DNA of 64,000 bases from Streptomyces sp. RPT161 (lineage in GTDB: Bacteria > Actinomycetota > Actinomycetes > Streptomycetales > Streptomycetaceae), in the NCBI RefSeq assembly GCF_027533845.1, contig NZ_JAPZVN010000001.1, positions 682,001 to 746,000 on the forward strand, in the 5' to 3' direction. The stretch's first letter is position 1. Each line of letters starts with the position of its first letter. Under the pieces are notes generated by a model that was not told where the DNA came from, made no database searches, and saw nothing but the letters and a program-made list of their open reading frames with translations. Positions 1-10,542 of the stretch are shown here, piece after piece. The translations under genes were made by a program, and so were the position numbers.

Positions 1-1
1 C

Positions 2-226
2 TTCGTGGCCGGCCGCTGGGCCTCGCCGTTCTGGCAGATGTGGGACCTGTTGATGCTGTGGCTGGCGATGCTGCACGGCGCCAACGGCCTGCGGACGGTC
101 ATCAACGACTACGCCGAGCGGGACACCACCCGGTTCTGGCTGAAGATGCTGCTGTACACCGCCACGGTGTTCACCGTCTTCCTCGGCACGCTGGTGATCT
201 TCACCTTCGACCCGAACATCCAGTAG
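2..226 (+). CDS. sdhD: Succinate dehydrogenase membrane anchor subunit (3' part)
   Basis: The window opens inside this gene; the frame runs from the first bases to TAG at 224-226, leaving about 74 C-terminal residues. The pattern [14 protein letters not shown] (H-x3-G-x3-V-I-x-D-Y) is typical of the SdhD anchor, and the last segment is one hydrophobic helix. The subunit anchors the SdhAB catalytic dimer in the membrane and helps bind haem and quinone. It is followed after 19 bases by sdhA and clearly belongs to the same operon; sdhC should lie upstream, outside the window. Confidence 0.9.
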   Translation, partial: FVAGRWASPFWQMWDLLMLWLAMLHGANGLRTVINDYAERDTTRFWLKMLLYTATVFTVFLGTLVIFTFDPNIQ

Positions 227-245
227 ACCCGGGGCTGACGCGACC

Positions 246-2000
246 ATGCAGATCCACAAGTACGACACCGTCATCGTCGGCGCCGGCGGCGCCGGCATGC
301 GCGCGGCCATCGAGTCGACCAAGCGCAGCCGCACCGCCGTGCTGACCAAGCTGTACCCGACCCGCTCCCACACCGGCGCCGCGCAGGGCGGCATGGCCGC
401 CGCCCTCGCCAACGTCGAGGAGGACAACTGGGAGTGGCACACCTTCGACACGATCAAGGGCGGTGACTACCTGGTCGACCAGGACGCCGCCGAGATCCTG
501 GCGAAGGAGGCCATCGACGCGGTCCTCGACCTGGAGAAGATGGGCCTGCCGTTCAACCGGACGCCGCAGGGCACCATCGACCAGCGCCGCTTCGGCGGCC
601 ACACCCGCAACCACGGCGAGGCCGCGGTGCGCCGCGCCTGCTACGCGGCCGACCGCACCGGCCACATGATCCTCCAGACGCTGTACCAGAACTGCGTCAA
701 GGAGGGCGTGGAGTTCTTCAACGAGTTCTACGTGCTCGACCTGCTGCTCACCGAGGTGGACGGCGTCAAGCGCACCGCCGGTGTGGTGGCCTACGAGCTG
801 GCGACCGGCGAGATCCACGTCTTCCAGGCGAAGGCCGTGGTGTTCGCCTCGGGTGGCACCGGCAAGTTCTTCAAGGTGACCTCCAACGCGCACACCCTCA
901 CCGGTGACGGCCAGGCGGTCGCCTACCGGCGCGGACTGCCGCTGGAGGACATGGAGTTCTTCCAGTTCCACCCGACCGGCATCTGGCGGATGGGCATCCT
1001 GCTCACCGAGGGTGCCCGTGGTGAGGGCGGCATCCTCCGCAACAAGGACGGCGAGCGCTTCATGGAGAAGTACGCGCCCGTCATGAAGGATCTGGCCTCG
1101 CGTGACGTGGTCTCCCGCGCGATCTACACCGAGATCCGCGAGGGCCGCGGCTGCGGTCCCGAGGGCGACCACGTCTACCTGGACCTCACCCACCTGCCGC
1201 CGGAGCAGCTGGACGCCAAGCTGCCGGACATCACCGAGTTCGCGCGTACGTACCTCGGTATCGAGCCGTACACCGACCCGGTGCCGATCCAGCCGACCGC
1301 GCACTACGCGATGGGCGGCATCCCGACCAACGTCGAGGGCGAGGTGCTGGCGGACAACACCACCGTCGTGCCGGGCCTGTACGCGGCGGGCGAGGTGGCG
1401 TGCGTCTCGGTGCACGGCGCCAACCGGCTGGGCACCAACTCCCTGCTGGACATCAACGTGTTCGGCCGCCGGGCGGGCATCGCCGCGGCCGAGTTCGCCT
1501 CCCGCAACGACTTCGTCGAGCTGCCGGAGGACCCGGCCTCGCTGGTGGTCGACCAGGTGGAGTCGCTGCGCGACGCGACCGGCAACGAGCGGGTGGCGGA
1601 CATCCGCAAGGCGCTGCAGGAGACCATGGACACCAACGCCATGGTGTTCCGCACCGAGCAGACGCTGAAGCAGGCCGTCGAGGACATCGCCGAGCTGAAG
1701 CAGCGTTACCGGAACGTCAGCGTCCAGGACAAGGGCAAGCGGTACAACACCGACCTGCTGGAGGCCATCGAGCTGGGCAACCTGCTGGACCTGGCCGAGG
1801 TGCTGGCCGTCTCCGCACTGGCCCGCAAGGAATCCCGCGGTGGTCACTACCGCGAGGACTACCCGAACCGTGACGACGTCAACTTCATGCGGCACACCAT
1901 GGCGTACCGCGAGGTTGGCGAGGACGGCAGCGAGTCGATCCGCCTCGACTACAAGCCGGTCGTCCAGACCCGCTACCAGCCGATGGAGCGTAAGTACTGA
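246..2000 (+). CDS. sdhA: Succinate dehydrogenase flavoprotein subunit
   Basis: This 584-residue protein has the full-length SdhA architecture. An N-terminal dinucleotide fold ([11 protein letters not shown], about residues 11-21) precedes the SHTGAAQGG motif, whose His42 is the expected covalent FAD attachment site. The [13 protein letters not shown] segment carries substrate and FAD contacts near residues 395-407. It oxidises succinate to fumarate in the TCA cycle and passes electrons to SdhB. The ATG at 246 follows sdhD closely. The TGA stop shares one base with the sdhB ATG (TGATG), so translation is probably coupled. Confidence 0.97.
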   Translation: MQIHKYDTVIVGAGGAGMRAAIESTKRSRTAVLTKLYPTRSHTGAAQGGMAAALANVEEDNWEWHTFDTIKGGDYLVDQDAAEILAKEAIDAVLDLEKMGLPFNRTPQGTIDQRRFGGHTRNHGEAAVRRACYAADRTGHMILQTLYQNCVKEGVEFFNEFYVLDLLLTEVDGVKRTAGVVAYELATGEIHVFQAKAVVFASGGTGKFFKVTSNAHTLTGDGQAVAYRRGLPLEDMEFFQFHPTGIWRMGILLTEGARGEGGILRNKDGERFMEKYAPVMKDLASRDVVSRAIYTEIREGRGCGPEGDHVYLDLTHLPPEQLDAKLPDITEFARTYLGIEPYTDPVPIQPTAHYAMGGIPTNVEGEVLADNTTVVPGLYAAGEVACVSVHGANRLGTNSLLDINVFGRRAGIAAAEFASRNDFVELPEDPASLVVDQVESLRDATGNERVADIRKALQETMDTNAMVFRTEQTLKQAVEDIAELKQRYRNVSVQDKGKRYNTDLLEAIELGNLLDLAEVLAVSALARKESRGGHYREDYPNRDDVNFMRHTMAYREVGEDGSESIRLDYKPVVQTRYQPMERKY

Positions 2001-2773
2001 TGAGCACCCCTACGCTGGACAAGCACTCCGCCGCCCTGGACGCGGCCGAGAGCGGCGCTTTCGAGCAGATCACCATCACGCTGCGGGTCCGCCGGTTCAA
2101 CCCCGAGGTCTCCGACGAGGTCACATGGGTGGACTACCAGCTGGAGATGGACCCGAAGGAGCGCGTCCTTGACGCCCTCCACAAGGTCAAGTGGGAGATC
2201 GACGGTTCGCTGACCTTCCGCCGTTCCTGCGCGCACGGCATCTGCGGCTCGGACGCGATGCGCATCAACGGCCGCAACCGGCTGGCGTGCAAGACGCTGC
2301 TGAAGGACATCAACCCGGAGAAGCCGATCACGGTCGAGCCCATCAAGGGCATGGCGGTGCTGAAGGACCTCGTGGTCGACATGGACCCGTTCTTCCAGGC
2401 GTACCGCGACGTGATGCCGTTCCTGATCACCAAGGGCAACGAGCCGACCCGGGAGCGCCTGCAGTCCGCCGAGGACCGTGCGCGGTTCGACGACACCACC
2501 AAGTGCATCCTGTGCGCCGCGTGCACGTCGTCCTGCCCGGTGTTCTGGAACGACGGGCAGTACTTCGGCCCGGCGGCCATCGTCAACGCGCACCGCTTCA
2601 TCTTCGACTCGCGTGACGAGGGCGGCGAGCAGCGCCTGGAGATCCTCAACGACAAGGAAGGCGTGTGGCGCTGCCGCACCACCTTCAACTGCACGGACGC
2701 CTGCCCGCGCGGTATCGAGGTCACCAAGGCCATCCAGGAGGTCAAGCGGGCGCTGATCACGCGCCGGTTCTGA
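2000..2773 (+). CDS. sdhB: Succinate dehydrogenase iron-sulfur subunit
   Basis: The 257-residue product has the three SdhB cysteine clusters in order. RRSCAHGICGSDAM with a later Cys forms the [2Fe-2S] ferredoxin-like domain near residue 75. CILCAACTSSCPVFW forms the [4Fe-4S] centre near residues 171-185, and CRTTFNCTDACPRG supplies the [3Fe-4S] ligands near residues 220-233. It relays electrons from SdhA to the membrane anchor. The start overlaps the sdhA stop by one base. A strong hairpin terminator follows within 60 bases of the stop, so sdhB is the last gene of the sdh operon. Confidence 0.97.
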   Translation: MSTPTLDKHSAALDAAESGAFEQITITLRVRRFNPEVSDEVTWVDYQLEMDPKERVLDALHKVKWEIDGSLTFRRSCAHGICGSDAMRINGRNRLACKTLLKDINPEKPITVEPIKGMAVLKDLVVDMDPFFQAYRDVMPFLITKGNEPTRERLQSAEDRARFDDTTKCILCAACTSSCPVFWNDGQYFGPAAIVNAHRFIFDSRDEGGEQRLEILNDKEGVWRCRTTFNCTDACPRGIEVTKAIQEVKRALITRRF

Positions 2774-2830
2774 CCTGACGGGCCGAAGGCCCCGGTCCTG
2801 GCGGACCTAAGGTCCTGCGCCCGACACGTC

Positions 2831-2863
2831 GAAGGTCCCGTTCCGACTCGGAACGGGACCTTC
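2831..2863 (+). terminator. Intrinsic terminator after sdhB
   Basis: A perfect 13-bp stem (2831-2843 pairing with 2851-2863) with a 7-base loop lies 58 bases after the sdhB stop. It lies between the sdh operon and the convergent small membrane protein gene ending at 2893, so it may serve both strands. Confidence 0.85.
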
Positions 2864-2892
2864 GCTTTGCTCCGGTACTCGCCTCGCAGTTG

Positions 2893-3141
2893 CTACACGT
2901 TCCGCGCCTGGGCCCGCTGCGCCCGCAGGCCGCGCAGGCCAAGGACGCCCACGGCGGTGCCGAGGAGGAACGAGGTGATGGCGAGCAGCAGGTGCACCCA
3001 GAAGTAGGCGGTGGGCTGGCCGTTGTGGAACGCCAGGCCGCTGGCGTCGGCCCACAGGTTCTTGGCGAAGGTGATCCAGATGCACCAGCTCCACACGCCG
3101 AAGGCGGTGAGGAACCAGGAGGCGCGGCGACTGAGCTTCAT
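2893..3141 (-). CDS. Small membrane protein, SCO4848-like
   Basis: This 82-residue protein starts MKLSRRASW and has two predicted membrane segments (about residues 8-27 and 45-70) separated by a short polar stretch with a Trp-rich first helix. It ends in an Arg-rich cytoplasmic tail. Size, composition and its place between sdhB and a D-Ala-D-Ala carboxypeptidase fit the actinobacterial SCO4848 family of small membrane proteins, which has no known function. It is transcribed convergently to sdh and divergently from the carboxypeptidase. The family name is from recall, the membrane segments from the sequence. Confidence 0.75.
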   Translation of the reverse strand: MKLSRRASWFLTAFGVWSWCIWITFAKNLWADASGLAFHNGQPTAYFWVHLLLAITSFLLGTAVGVLGLRGLRAQRAQARNV

Positions 3142-3333
3142 ACCGCCAGTATGGGACGGGACCCGCGCGGCATGGACGGCAGGGGCCGCGGGGCGGTACT
3201 GGACGGAACGTCAGGAGTGGGAAGACGCCGCGAGGTCGCCCGGGGGTTCCCTCCGGCGGCCGTGTCGCTCCTCACCCCTCCGGGTCAACTCTGCGATGTC
3301 CGCTCTTCCACTGTCTCCCTGTACGTTCGGTTG

Positions 3334-4587
3334 GTGCTCTCGAATCGTCCGGCCCTGCGCCGTCCCGCGCTGACCGTGTGTGCCGCCGCCCTGGTGGGCA
3401 CCGCGCTGTTTCCGGCCGCTACTGCCGCGTCCGCCGTGCCCCGCCCGGGTCAACCGGCGAAGACGCCCCAGCAGCCGGAGGAGCCGCGGCCGCCCGAGAA
3501 CATGTCAACCATCGGCGGTGACCGGCTCGCTCAGGCGGGCACCCAGGTCGACCTCACGTCAGGTGTGCCCCCGCTACCCAAGACCACGGCCCGTGCGTGG
3601 ATCGTCTCCGACGCGGAGACCGGCGAGGTACTGGCCTCGCACAACGCGCACTGGCCGCTGGCGCCCGCGAGCACGCTGAAGATGCTGTTCGCGGACACGC
3701 TGATCACCAAGTTCCCCAGGAACCAGTCCCATACCGTCACCCCGCAGGACATGGCGGGAATAGGCGATGGCAGCAGCATGGTCGGGATCAAGGAGAACCT
3801 GCCGTACACCGTGCAGGACCTGTGGCGCGGGGTCTTCCTGCGCTCGGGCAACGACGCGGTGCACGTGCTGTCCGCGATGAACGGCGGCGTGGACAAGACC
3901 GTGCGTGAGATGCAGGAGCGCGCCAGGGACCTCCAGGCCAACGACACGCATGTGCTCAGCCCCGACGGCTACGACATGCCGGGTCAGGTCTCCTCGGCGT
4001 ACGACCTGTCGCTGTTCGCCCGGGCCGGGCTGCAGAACGCGGACTTCCGCGAGTACTGCTCCACGGCCAGCGCCCAGTTCCCCGGTGACTTCAAGAAGGG
4101 CAGCAAGGAGCGGGAGTCGTTCGGCATCCAGAACACCGACCGGCTGCTCAGCGGCATCGACGGGGTCAAGCCGTATCCGGGCCTGGCGGGCGTCAAGAAC
4201 GGGTTCACCACCAACGCCGGCAACACCTTCACCGGTGTCGCCGACCACGATGGGGTGAAACTGCTGGTCACGGTGATGCACCCGGCGCCGGGCGACAACG
4301 AGGTCTACAAGGAGACCACCGCCCTGCTCGACTGGGGCTTCCAGGCCGCGGGCAAGGTCAAGCCAGTGGGCACGCTGGTGGCGCCGAAGAACGCCCAGCC
4401 GACCGCAGGCCGCACCGAGGCGCCCAAGGGCAGCACCTCGGCGTCCGCGGCCGCCACGCCCGGTTCCAGCGGCGGCGGAGTGGCGATGGCGGCCGGGATC
4501 ACGGTCGGTGCGCTGGTGGTGCTGGGCGGCGTGACGATGGTGGTTCGGAAGCGCTGGCCGCTGCCGAAGCGGCACGACGAGTCGTAG
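3334..4587 (+). CDS. D-alanyl-D-alanine carboxypeptidase, membrane anchored
   Basis: From the GTG at 3334 the product is 417 residues with a signal peptide ending near AASA (about residue 34), which is why I prefer this start to longer options; TTG at 3331 is an alternative. The Peptidase S11 (low-molecular-weight PBP) motifs are present: STLK (Ser113 nucleophile, Lys116), SGN at 171-173, and KNG in GVKNGFTTNAGNTF in place of the usual KTG. A hydrophobic C-terminal helix followed by RKRWPLPKR anchors it in the membrane facing outward. It would trim the terminal D-Ala of peptidoglycan stem peptides. The 3' end overlaps the convergent YihY gene by about 89 bases. Confidence 0.88.
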   Translation: MLSNRPALRRPALTVCAAALVGTALFPAATAASAVPRPGQPAKTPQQPEEPRPPENMSTIGGDRLAQAGTQVDLTSGVPPLPKTTARAWIVSDAETGEVLASHNAHWPLAPASTLKMLFADTLITKFPRNQSHTVTPQDMAGIGDGSSMVGIKENLPYTVQDLWRGVFLRSGNDAVHVLSAMNGGVDKTVREMQERARDLQANDTHVLSPDGYDMPGQVSSAYDLSLFARAGLQNADFREYCSTASAQFPGDFKKGSKERESFGIQNTDRLLSGIDGVKPYPGLAGVKNGFTTNAGNTFTGVADHDGVKLLVTVMHPAPGDNEVYKETTALLDWGFQAAGKVKPVGTLVAPKNAQPTAGRTEAPKGSTSASAAATPGSSGGGVAMAAGITVGALVVLGGVTMVVRKRWPLPKRHDES

Positions 4588-5506
4588 CGGGCGGTTCCGG
4601 GGAGGCGTCGGGGGCCTCCCCGGAACTGTCCGGCCGCTCGGCGACCGGGGGTGCGCTGGCCGGCGTGGCGGTCCAGGCGGCGCAGTACAGCAGCAGCTTC
4701 GCCATGAAGTTGATCCACAGCAGCAGGGCGACCGGGGTGCCGAACGTGCCGTACATGCTCTTGGTGGCCACGCCCTGCAGATAGCCGCTGAGCGCGACCT
4801 TCAGGATCTCCAGGCCGACCGCGCCGAGCAGGCCCGCGACGACGAGCGAGCGGCGGGTGGGCCTGACGCCCGGCAGCCAGGTCAGCATGTAGACCAGCAG
4901 CAGGAAGTCGGCGAGTACGGCGATGCAGTACCCGGCGACGGTCAGCAGCACGCTGCCCGCGCCGCCCTGCCCCAGCCCGACCTGGCGCGCGGTCCAGCCC
5001 ACGGCGGTGGTCGCGAAGGCCGACACGGCCAGCGAGAACAGGCCCACCAGGCCCAGCCCGAGCAGCACCCCGGCGTCCTTGGCCTTGCGCAGCAGCGGGT
5101 TTTCCTGGTCCTCCTCCCGGCCCCAGACGGCCCGTAGGCAGCCACGCAGCTGGCCGACCCAGCTGATGCCGGCCAGCAGCAGCACGGCGCCCGCGACCAC
5201 GCTGACGGTGCCCGCGTTCGCGGCCAGCGCGGCGATGTCGAACTGCTTCGACAGGCCCGGCACCTGCTGGCTCAGCTTCTGCTCGGCGGTGTGCAGCTGA
5301 CCGTTGGTCAGCACCGCGGCGCCGATCGCCGCGCCCAGGGTGAGCAGCGGGAACAACGCGATGAAGCTGATGAAGGTGATGGCCGCGGCGAGCCGGGACC
5401 AGTGGGCCCGCTGCGCGTGCTCGAAGGCGCGCCAGGCGTGCGTCCGCATGCCCCTGGCGATCCACGGTCCGATGACGGGTAGCCGGGTCAACCACTCCAT
5501 GATCAC
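4499..5506 (-). CDS. YihY/BrkB family inner membrane protein
   Basis: The 335-residue protein has about six hydrophobic segments in its first 290 residues. It carries YihY features such as the RAHWSRLAAAITFISFIALF start region and LLWINFMAKLLLYCAAW near the end. A charged, Pro/Ala/Ser-rich tail follows. The family is widespread and was formerly misnamed RNase BN; its function is unknown. GTG at 5506 sits 6 bases after GAGGG, and ATG at 5500 is the alternative. The tail is encoded across the 3' end of the convergent carboxypeptidase gene, so the last ~30 residues lie in shared DNA. Confidence 0.85.
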   Translation of the reverse strand: MIMEWLTRLPVIGPWIARGMRTHAWRAFEHAQRAHWSRLAAAITFISFIALFPLLTLGAAIGAAVLTNGQLHTAEQKLSQQVPGLSKQFDIAALAANAGTVSVVAGAVLLLAGISWVGQLRGCLRAVWGREEDQENPLLRKAKDAGVLLGLGLVGLFSLAVSAFATTAVGWTARQVGLGQGGAGSVLLTVAGYCIAVLADFLLLVYMLTWLPGVRPTRRSLVVAGLLGAVGLEILKVALSGYLQGVATKSMYGTFGTPVALLLWINFMAKLLLYCAAWTATPASAPPVAERPDSSGEAPDASPEPPATTRRAASAAASASEPPSSRRPAPPAHRP

Positions 5507-5684
5507 CGCCTACCCTCGGTGACCGCCCGCACTCCTGGACATCCGCGGTTCTACCGGAACGGGCACATCCACCGGTTGGCGGCCGGGCGGTACGCCATTC
5601 GCGCCAAAACATCCGGAACCCGGCGTGGCGCCACGTTCTACGAAATACCGGCTTTTCTCCACACCATGTGATAAAGCGCTCACG

Positions 5685-6281
5685 CTACGCGTGCAGCGGG
5701 TCCCCAGGGGACGGCATCGCGTCCAGGCGGGCCGTCTGCGCCGGCACGGCCGCCGCCGTGCCCGGGCGGCCGAAAGGGAAGTCGCCCCTTGAGCGCCACA
5801 CGCCGTCGTCGCCCTGCTCGTAGAGCGAGAAGCCGGTGACCGTCCAGTGGGCGGTGAAGCCCGCCAGCTCGCGCTGCGCGCGGTCCATCGCCTCGTCCTC
5901 GATGCCGTGCGCCACCGTCACATGCGGGTGGTACGGGAACTGCAGCTCCCGTACCACCGGCCCGGACCGCACCCGTTCCTGCAACAGGGAACAGTCCACC
6001 GCGCCCTCGGCGAGCCGTACGTACACCACCGGCGACAGCGGCCGGAACGAGTCCGTGCCGTCCAGCCGCAGCGGAAAGGCGCGGCTGGACTCGGCGACCA
6101 CCGTCAGGTGCCGCCGGAAGCCGGGCAGCGCGGCGGTGTCGACCTCGGTGGGCGGCAGCAGGGTGATGTGCGTGGGGATGGCGTGGGCCGCCAGGTCCCC
6201 GAAGCCCGCCCGGCGCTCCTGGAGCAGTCTGCCGTACGGCTCCGGGACCGCGATGGACACACCGATCGTGCTGGTCCCCAT
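5685..6281 (-). CDS. 2H phosphoesterase, 2'-5' RNA ligase family
   Basis: The protein (198 residues from ATG 6281) has the two HxT/S motifs that define the 2H phosphoesterase fold: HITLLPP in the first third and HVTVAHG in the second. Family members hydrolyse 2'-5' or cyclic phosphodiester bonds in RNA or nucleotides; the substrate here is unknown. A GTG two codons upstream (6287) exists, but AAGGGG lies 7 bases before ATG 6281 and only one base before the GTG, so I favour ATG. It lies just downstream of trpS in the same direction, 61 bases away, and could be co-transcribed. Confidence 0.8.
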   Translation of the reverse strand: MGTSTIGVSIAVPEPYGRLLQERRAGFGDLAAHAIPTHITLLPPTEVDTAALPGFRRHLTVVAESSRAFPLRLDGTDSFRPLSPVVYVRLAEGAVDCSLLQERVRSGPVVRELQFPYHPHVTVAHGIEDEAMDRAQRELAGFTAHWTVTGFSLYEQGDDGVWRSRGDFPFGRPGTAAAVPAQTARLDAMPSPGDPLHA

Positions 6282-6342
6282 GCGCACACCCCTTTCGAAC
6301 CGTCGGATCGCGGAAGATCTGGAGGATAAGGCGCGCCGTCGC

Positions 6343-7365
<1,023 letters not shown>

Positions 7366-7416
7366 TCAGGTCGGCGGAGCGGCAAGGCACCCCGCGCGCC
7401 CTCCGGCGGCGCGCCG

Positions 7417-8868
7417 TCAGCTCAGGTCGATGCGCGGGTAGAGCGGGAACCCGGCGAGCAGTTCACTGGCCCGGCCCGCGACCCGCTGGGCCACGGCCGG
7501 GTCCAGCGTGTACTTGGCCCTGGACGGCTTGCCGTCCGCGCCGGAGCCGGGTGCGGTGGCGGCCAGCACGGTGTCGATCAGCTCGGCGATCTCATCCATC
7601 TCGGCGCCGCCCAGGCCACGGGTGGTCAGCGCGGGGGTGCCGATCCGGATGCCGGAGGTGTACCAGGCGCCGTTGGGGTCCTGCGGGATGGAGTTGCGGT
7701 TGGTGACGATGCCGCTGTCCAGCAGCGCGGCCTCGGCCTGGCGGCCGGTCAGGCCGTAGCCGGAGACGTCCAGCAGCACCAGGTGGTTGTCGGTGCCGCC
7801 GGTGACCAGTCGGGCGCCGCGCTTGAGCAGGCCCTCGGCCAGCGCCTGGGCGTTGTCGACGATGCGCTGCGCGTAGTCCCGGAAGCCGGGCTGCCGGGCC
7901 TCGGCGAGCGCCACCGCCTTGGCGGCCATCACATGCGGCAGCGGACCGCCGAGCACCATCGGGCAGCCGCGGTCCACGTGCTCGGCCAGCTCGGAGTCGC
8001 ACAGCACCATGCCGCCGCGCGGGCCGCGCAGCGACTTGTGGGTGGTCGTGGTGACGATCTGGGCGTGCGGTACCGGGTCGAAGTCACCGGTGAGCACCTT
8101 GCCCGCGACCAGGCCCGCGAAGTGCGCCATGTCGACCATCAGCGTCGCGCCGACCTCGTCGGCGATCTCGCGCATGATCCGGAAGTTCACCAGCCGCGGG
8201 TACGCGGAGTACCCGGCGATGATGATCAGCGGGCGGAACTCGCGGGCGGAGGCGCGCAGCGCGTCGTAGTCGACCAGGCCGGTGGCCGGGTCGGTGCCGT
8301 AGGAGCGCTGGTCGAACATCTTGCCGGAGATGTTGGGGCGGAAGCCGTGCGTGAGGTGGCCGCCCGCGTCCAGCGACATGCCCAGCATCCGCTGGTCGCC
8401 CAGCTCGCGGCGGAGCGTCGCCCAGTCCGCCTCGGTCAGGTCGTTGACGTGCCGTACTCCGGCCTTGTGCAGGGCCGGGCTCTCCACCCGCTGGGAGAGC
8501 ACCGCCCAGAAGGCGACCAGGTTGGCGTCGATGCCGGAGTGCGGTTGTACGTAGGCGTGCGCGGCGCCGAAGACCTCGCGGGCGTGCTCGGCGGCGAGCG
8601 CCTCCACCGTGTCGACGTTGCGGCAGCCCGCGTAGAAGCGGCGGCCGACGGTGCCCTCGGCGTACTTGTCGCTGAGCCAGTTGCCCATGGCCAGCAGCAC
8701 CGCCGGGGAGGCGTAGTTCTCGCTGGCGATGAGCTTGAGGGACTCTCGCTGGTCGGCGAGCTCGGCGCGGATGGCGTCGGCGACGCGCGGCTCGACGCCG
8801 CCGATCACGTCGAGGGCGGAGCGGTAGGCGATCGTCTCGGTGGTCGGGGCACTCGGCTCTGCGGCCAT
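7417..8868 (-). CDS. glyA: Serine hydroxymethyltransferase (long form)
   Basis: At 483 residues this is longer than the typical 415-435 residue Gly[10 protein letters not shown] near residue 46 and the PLP-lysine motif [14 protein letters not shown] (Lys278) are intact, as are DMAHFAGL and the HLTHG folate/substrate region. An insertion of about 30 residues (roughly 128-158, around [15 protein letters not shown]) precedes [15 protein letters not shown] and accounts for most of the extra length. The enzyme converts serine and tetrahydrofolate to glycine and 5,10-methylene-THF. ATG 8868 has AGGAG five to eight bases upstream. A ZTP riboswitch in the leader ties expression to one-carbon status. 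Confidence 0.95.
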   Translation of the reverse strand: MAAEPSAPTTETIAYRSALDVIGGVEPRVADAIRAELADQRESLKLIASENYASPAVLLAMGNWLSDKYAEGTVGRRFYAGCRNVDTVEALAAEHAREVFGAAHAYVQPHSGIDANLVAFWAVLSQRVESPALHKAGVRHVNDLTEADWATLRRELGDQRMLGMSLDAGGHLTHGFRPNISGKMFDQRSYGTDPATGLVDYDALRASAREFRPLIIIAGYSAYPRLVNFRIMREIADEVGATLMVDMAHFAGLVAGKVLTGDFDPVPHAQIVTTTTHKSLRGPRGGMVLCDSELAEHVDRGCPMVLGGPLPHVMAAKAVALAEARQPGFRDYAQRIVDNAQALAEGLLKRGARLVTGGTDNHLVLLDVSGYGLTGRQAEAALLDSGIVTNRNSIPQDPNGAWYTSGIRIGTPALTTRGLGGAEMDEIAELIDTVLAATAPGSGADGKPSRAKYTLDPAVAQRVAGRASELLAGFPLYPRIDLS

Positions 8869-8904
8869 GGGGACTCTCCTGAGGGCGTACGGACAGCTCT
8901 GCGT

Positions 8905-9000
8905 TGCGACGGCCCAGGCGCACGGCTCCCTGTTACTACCCGAGCCGCTCCCCGATGGTCATTCCCATCCCAGCGCGCCAGTCACGGCCCGTCCTGAGCC
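8905..9000 (-). promoter_or_regulatory. ZTP (pfl) riboswitch upstream of glyA
   Basis: Read on the minus strand, the leader contains the three conserved pfl blocks in order: GGGCCGTGACTGGCG (about 8988-8974), CATCGGGGAGCGG (about 8957-8945) and TGCGCCTGGGCC (about 8922-8911). This is the signature of the ZTP/ZMP-sensing riboswitch, which turns on purine and one-carbon genes when 10-formyl-THF is short. It lies about 40-130 bases upstream of the glyA ATG, a classic location. The boundaries are approximate. The remaining bases up to 9189 hold the rocD promoter and nothing else I recognise. Confidence 0.88.
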
Positions 9001-9189
9001 TATCGCCTCCGGCGCTCGATCTTCCGGGGCCGCCTCCGAAGACTCCCGGCCCACCGGGGCACAGGAGGAAAATCCGCCGCGACGGCGGGCAACTACACGA
9101 AAGTGTGCCGCCGCCGGGGTTCCGGGCCGCACACTTGAGGCGGCAAGCTGCTGCCTCGTCGTGTGAGACGTGTGACGAGAGGAGCCCGT

Positions 9190-10404
9190 ATGACCACGCA
9201 CGCCACTTCCGCGGAGCTGATCCGGGAAGCCGACGCGCGCAGCGCGCACAACTACCACCCGTTGCCCGTCGTCGTCGCGACAGCGGAAGGCGCCTGGATG
9301 ACGGATGTCGAGGGCCGTCGCTACCTGGACATGCTCGCCGGGTACTCGGCGCTCAACTTCGGCCACCGCAACCAGCGGTTGATCGACGCGGCCAAGGCTC
9401 AGTTGGACCGCGTCACCCTCACCTCCCGCGCGTTCCACCACGACCAGTTCGCCGCGTTCTGTACGGAGTTGGCGGACCTGTGCGGCATGGAGATGGTCCT
9501 GCCGATGAACACCGGCGCCGAGGCCGTGGAGACCGCGGTCAAGACCGCCCGCAAGTGGGGCTACCGGGTCAAGGGCGTGCCCGACGGCCAGGCCAAGATC
9601 GTGGTCGCCGGCGACAACTTCCACGGCCGGACCACCACCATCATCAGCTTCTCCACCGACGAGGAGGCCTGCCGGGACTACGGCCCCTACACCCCCGGCT
9701 TCGAGATCGTGCCGTACGGCGACGCGGCCGCGATCGACGCGGCGGTGGACGAGCGCACGGTCGCCGTACTGCTGGAGCCGATCCAGGGCGAGGCCGGGGT
9801 GCTGGTGCCGCCGTCCGGCTACCTCGCCGAGGTACGGCGGATCACCGAGCGGCGCGGCACGCTGTTCATCGCCGACGAGATCCAGTCGGGCCTCGGTCGG
9901 ACCGGCCGCACCTTCGCCTGCGAACACGAGGGCGTCGTACCGGACATGTACGTCCTGGGCAAGGCGCTCGGCGGCGGTGTGGTGCCGGTCTCCGCCGTGG
10001 TGTCGTCGAGCGCGGTGCTCGGCGTGTACCGGCCGGGCGAGCACGGTTCGACGTTCGGCGGCAACCCGCTGGCCTGCGCGGTGGCCCTGGAGGTCATCGC
10101 GATGCTGCGGACCGGTGAATTCCAGCAGCGCGCCGCCGAGTTGGGCGCCCATCTCCACCGGGAGCTGGGCGCGCTGGTGGGCGGCGGCGCCGTGCAGGCG
10201 GTACGCGGCCGGGGCCTGTGGGCCGGAGTGGACATCGCGCCCGGGCACGGCTCGGGCCGGGACGTGTCGGAGGCGCTGATGGAGCGCGGGGTGCTGGTCA
10301 AGGACACGCACGGCGCCACGATCCGCATCGCCCCGCCGCTGGTGATCTCCAAGGAGGACCTGGACTGGGGCCTGGAGCAGCTGCGCACGGTGCTCGACGT
10401 GTAG
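9190..10404 (+). CDS. rocD: Ornithine aminotransferase
   Basis: The 404-residue product is a class III PLP aminotransferase of ornithine transaminase type. NYHPLPVVV at the N-terminus, the GAEAVETAVKTARKW cofactor region, the IADEIQSGLGRTG aspartate motif and the PLP-lysine segment YVLGKALGGGVVPVSA all fit RocD. It transfers the delta-amino group of ornithine to 2-oxoglutarate, giving glutamate semialdehyde, and so links arginine and proline metabolism. ATG 9190 has GAGAGGAG a few bases upstream; an in-frame GTG at 9163 is less likely. It is divergent from glyA. Confidence 0.92.
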   Translation: MTTHATSAELIREADARSAHNYHPLPVVVATAEGAWMTDVEGRRYLDMLAGYSALNFGHRNQRLIDAAKAQLDRVTLTSRAFHHDQFAAFCTELADLCGMEMVLPMNTGAEAVETAVKTARKWGYRVKGVPDGQAKIVVAGDNFHGRTTTIISFSTDEEACRDYGPYTPGFEIVPYGDAAAIDAAVDERTVAVLLEPIQGEAGVLVPPSGYLAEVRRITERRGTLFIADEIQSGLGRTGRTFACEHEGVVPDMYVLGKALGGGVVPVSAVVSSSAVLGVYRPGEHGSTFGGNPLACAVALEVIAMLRTGEFQQRAAELGAHLHRELGALVGGGAVQAVRGRGLWAGVDIAPGHGSGRDVSEALMERGVLVKDTHGATIRIAPPLVISKEDLDWGLEQLRTVLDV

Positions 10405-10542
10405 CGCCGCTCCGGCGGATCCTGGCCCGCCGCGACCGTCTCGGCGGCGCCGCGCCAGGGGAGTTGCTCAGGTCGCTTGTGGACTTCGGGACTTGGGGAC
10501 TTGCCCCTGCTAGAAGACCCGCCGCAACCACGGCACCCGTGG

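Noticed and set aside
3334-4587. An inactive carboxypeptidase because KTG is replaced by KNG
   Set aside because: The SxxK and SxN motifs are intact and KNG occurs in other S11 enzymes, so loss of activity cannot be claimed.
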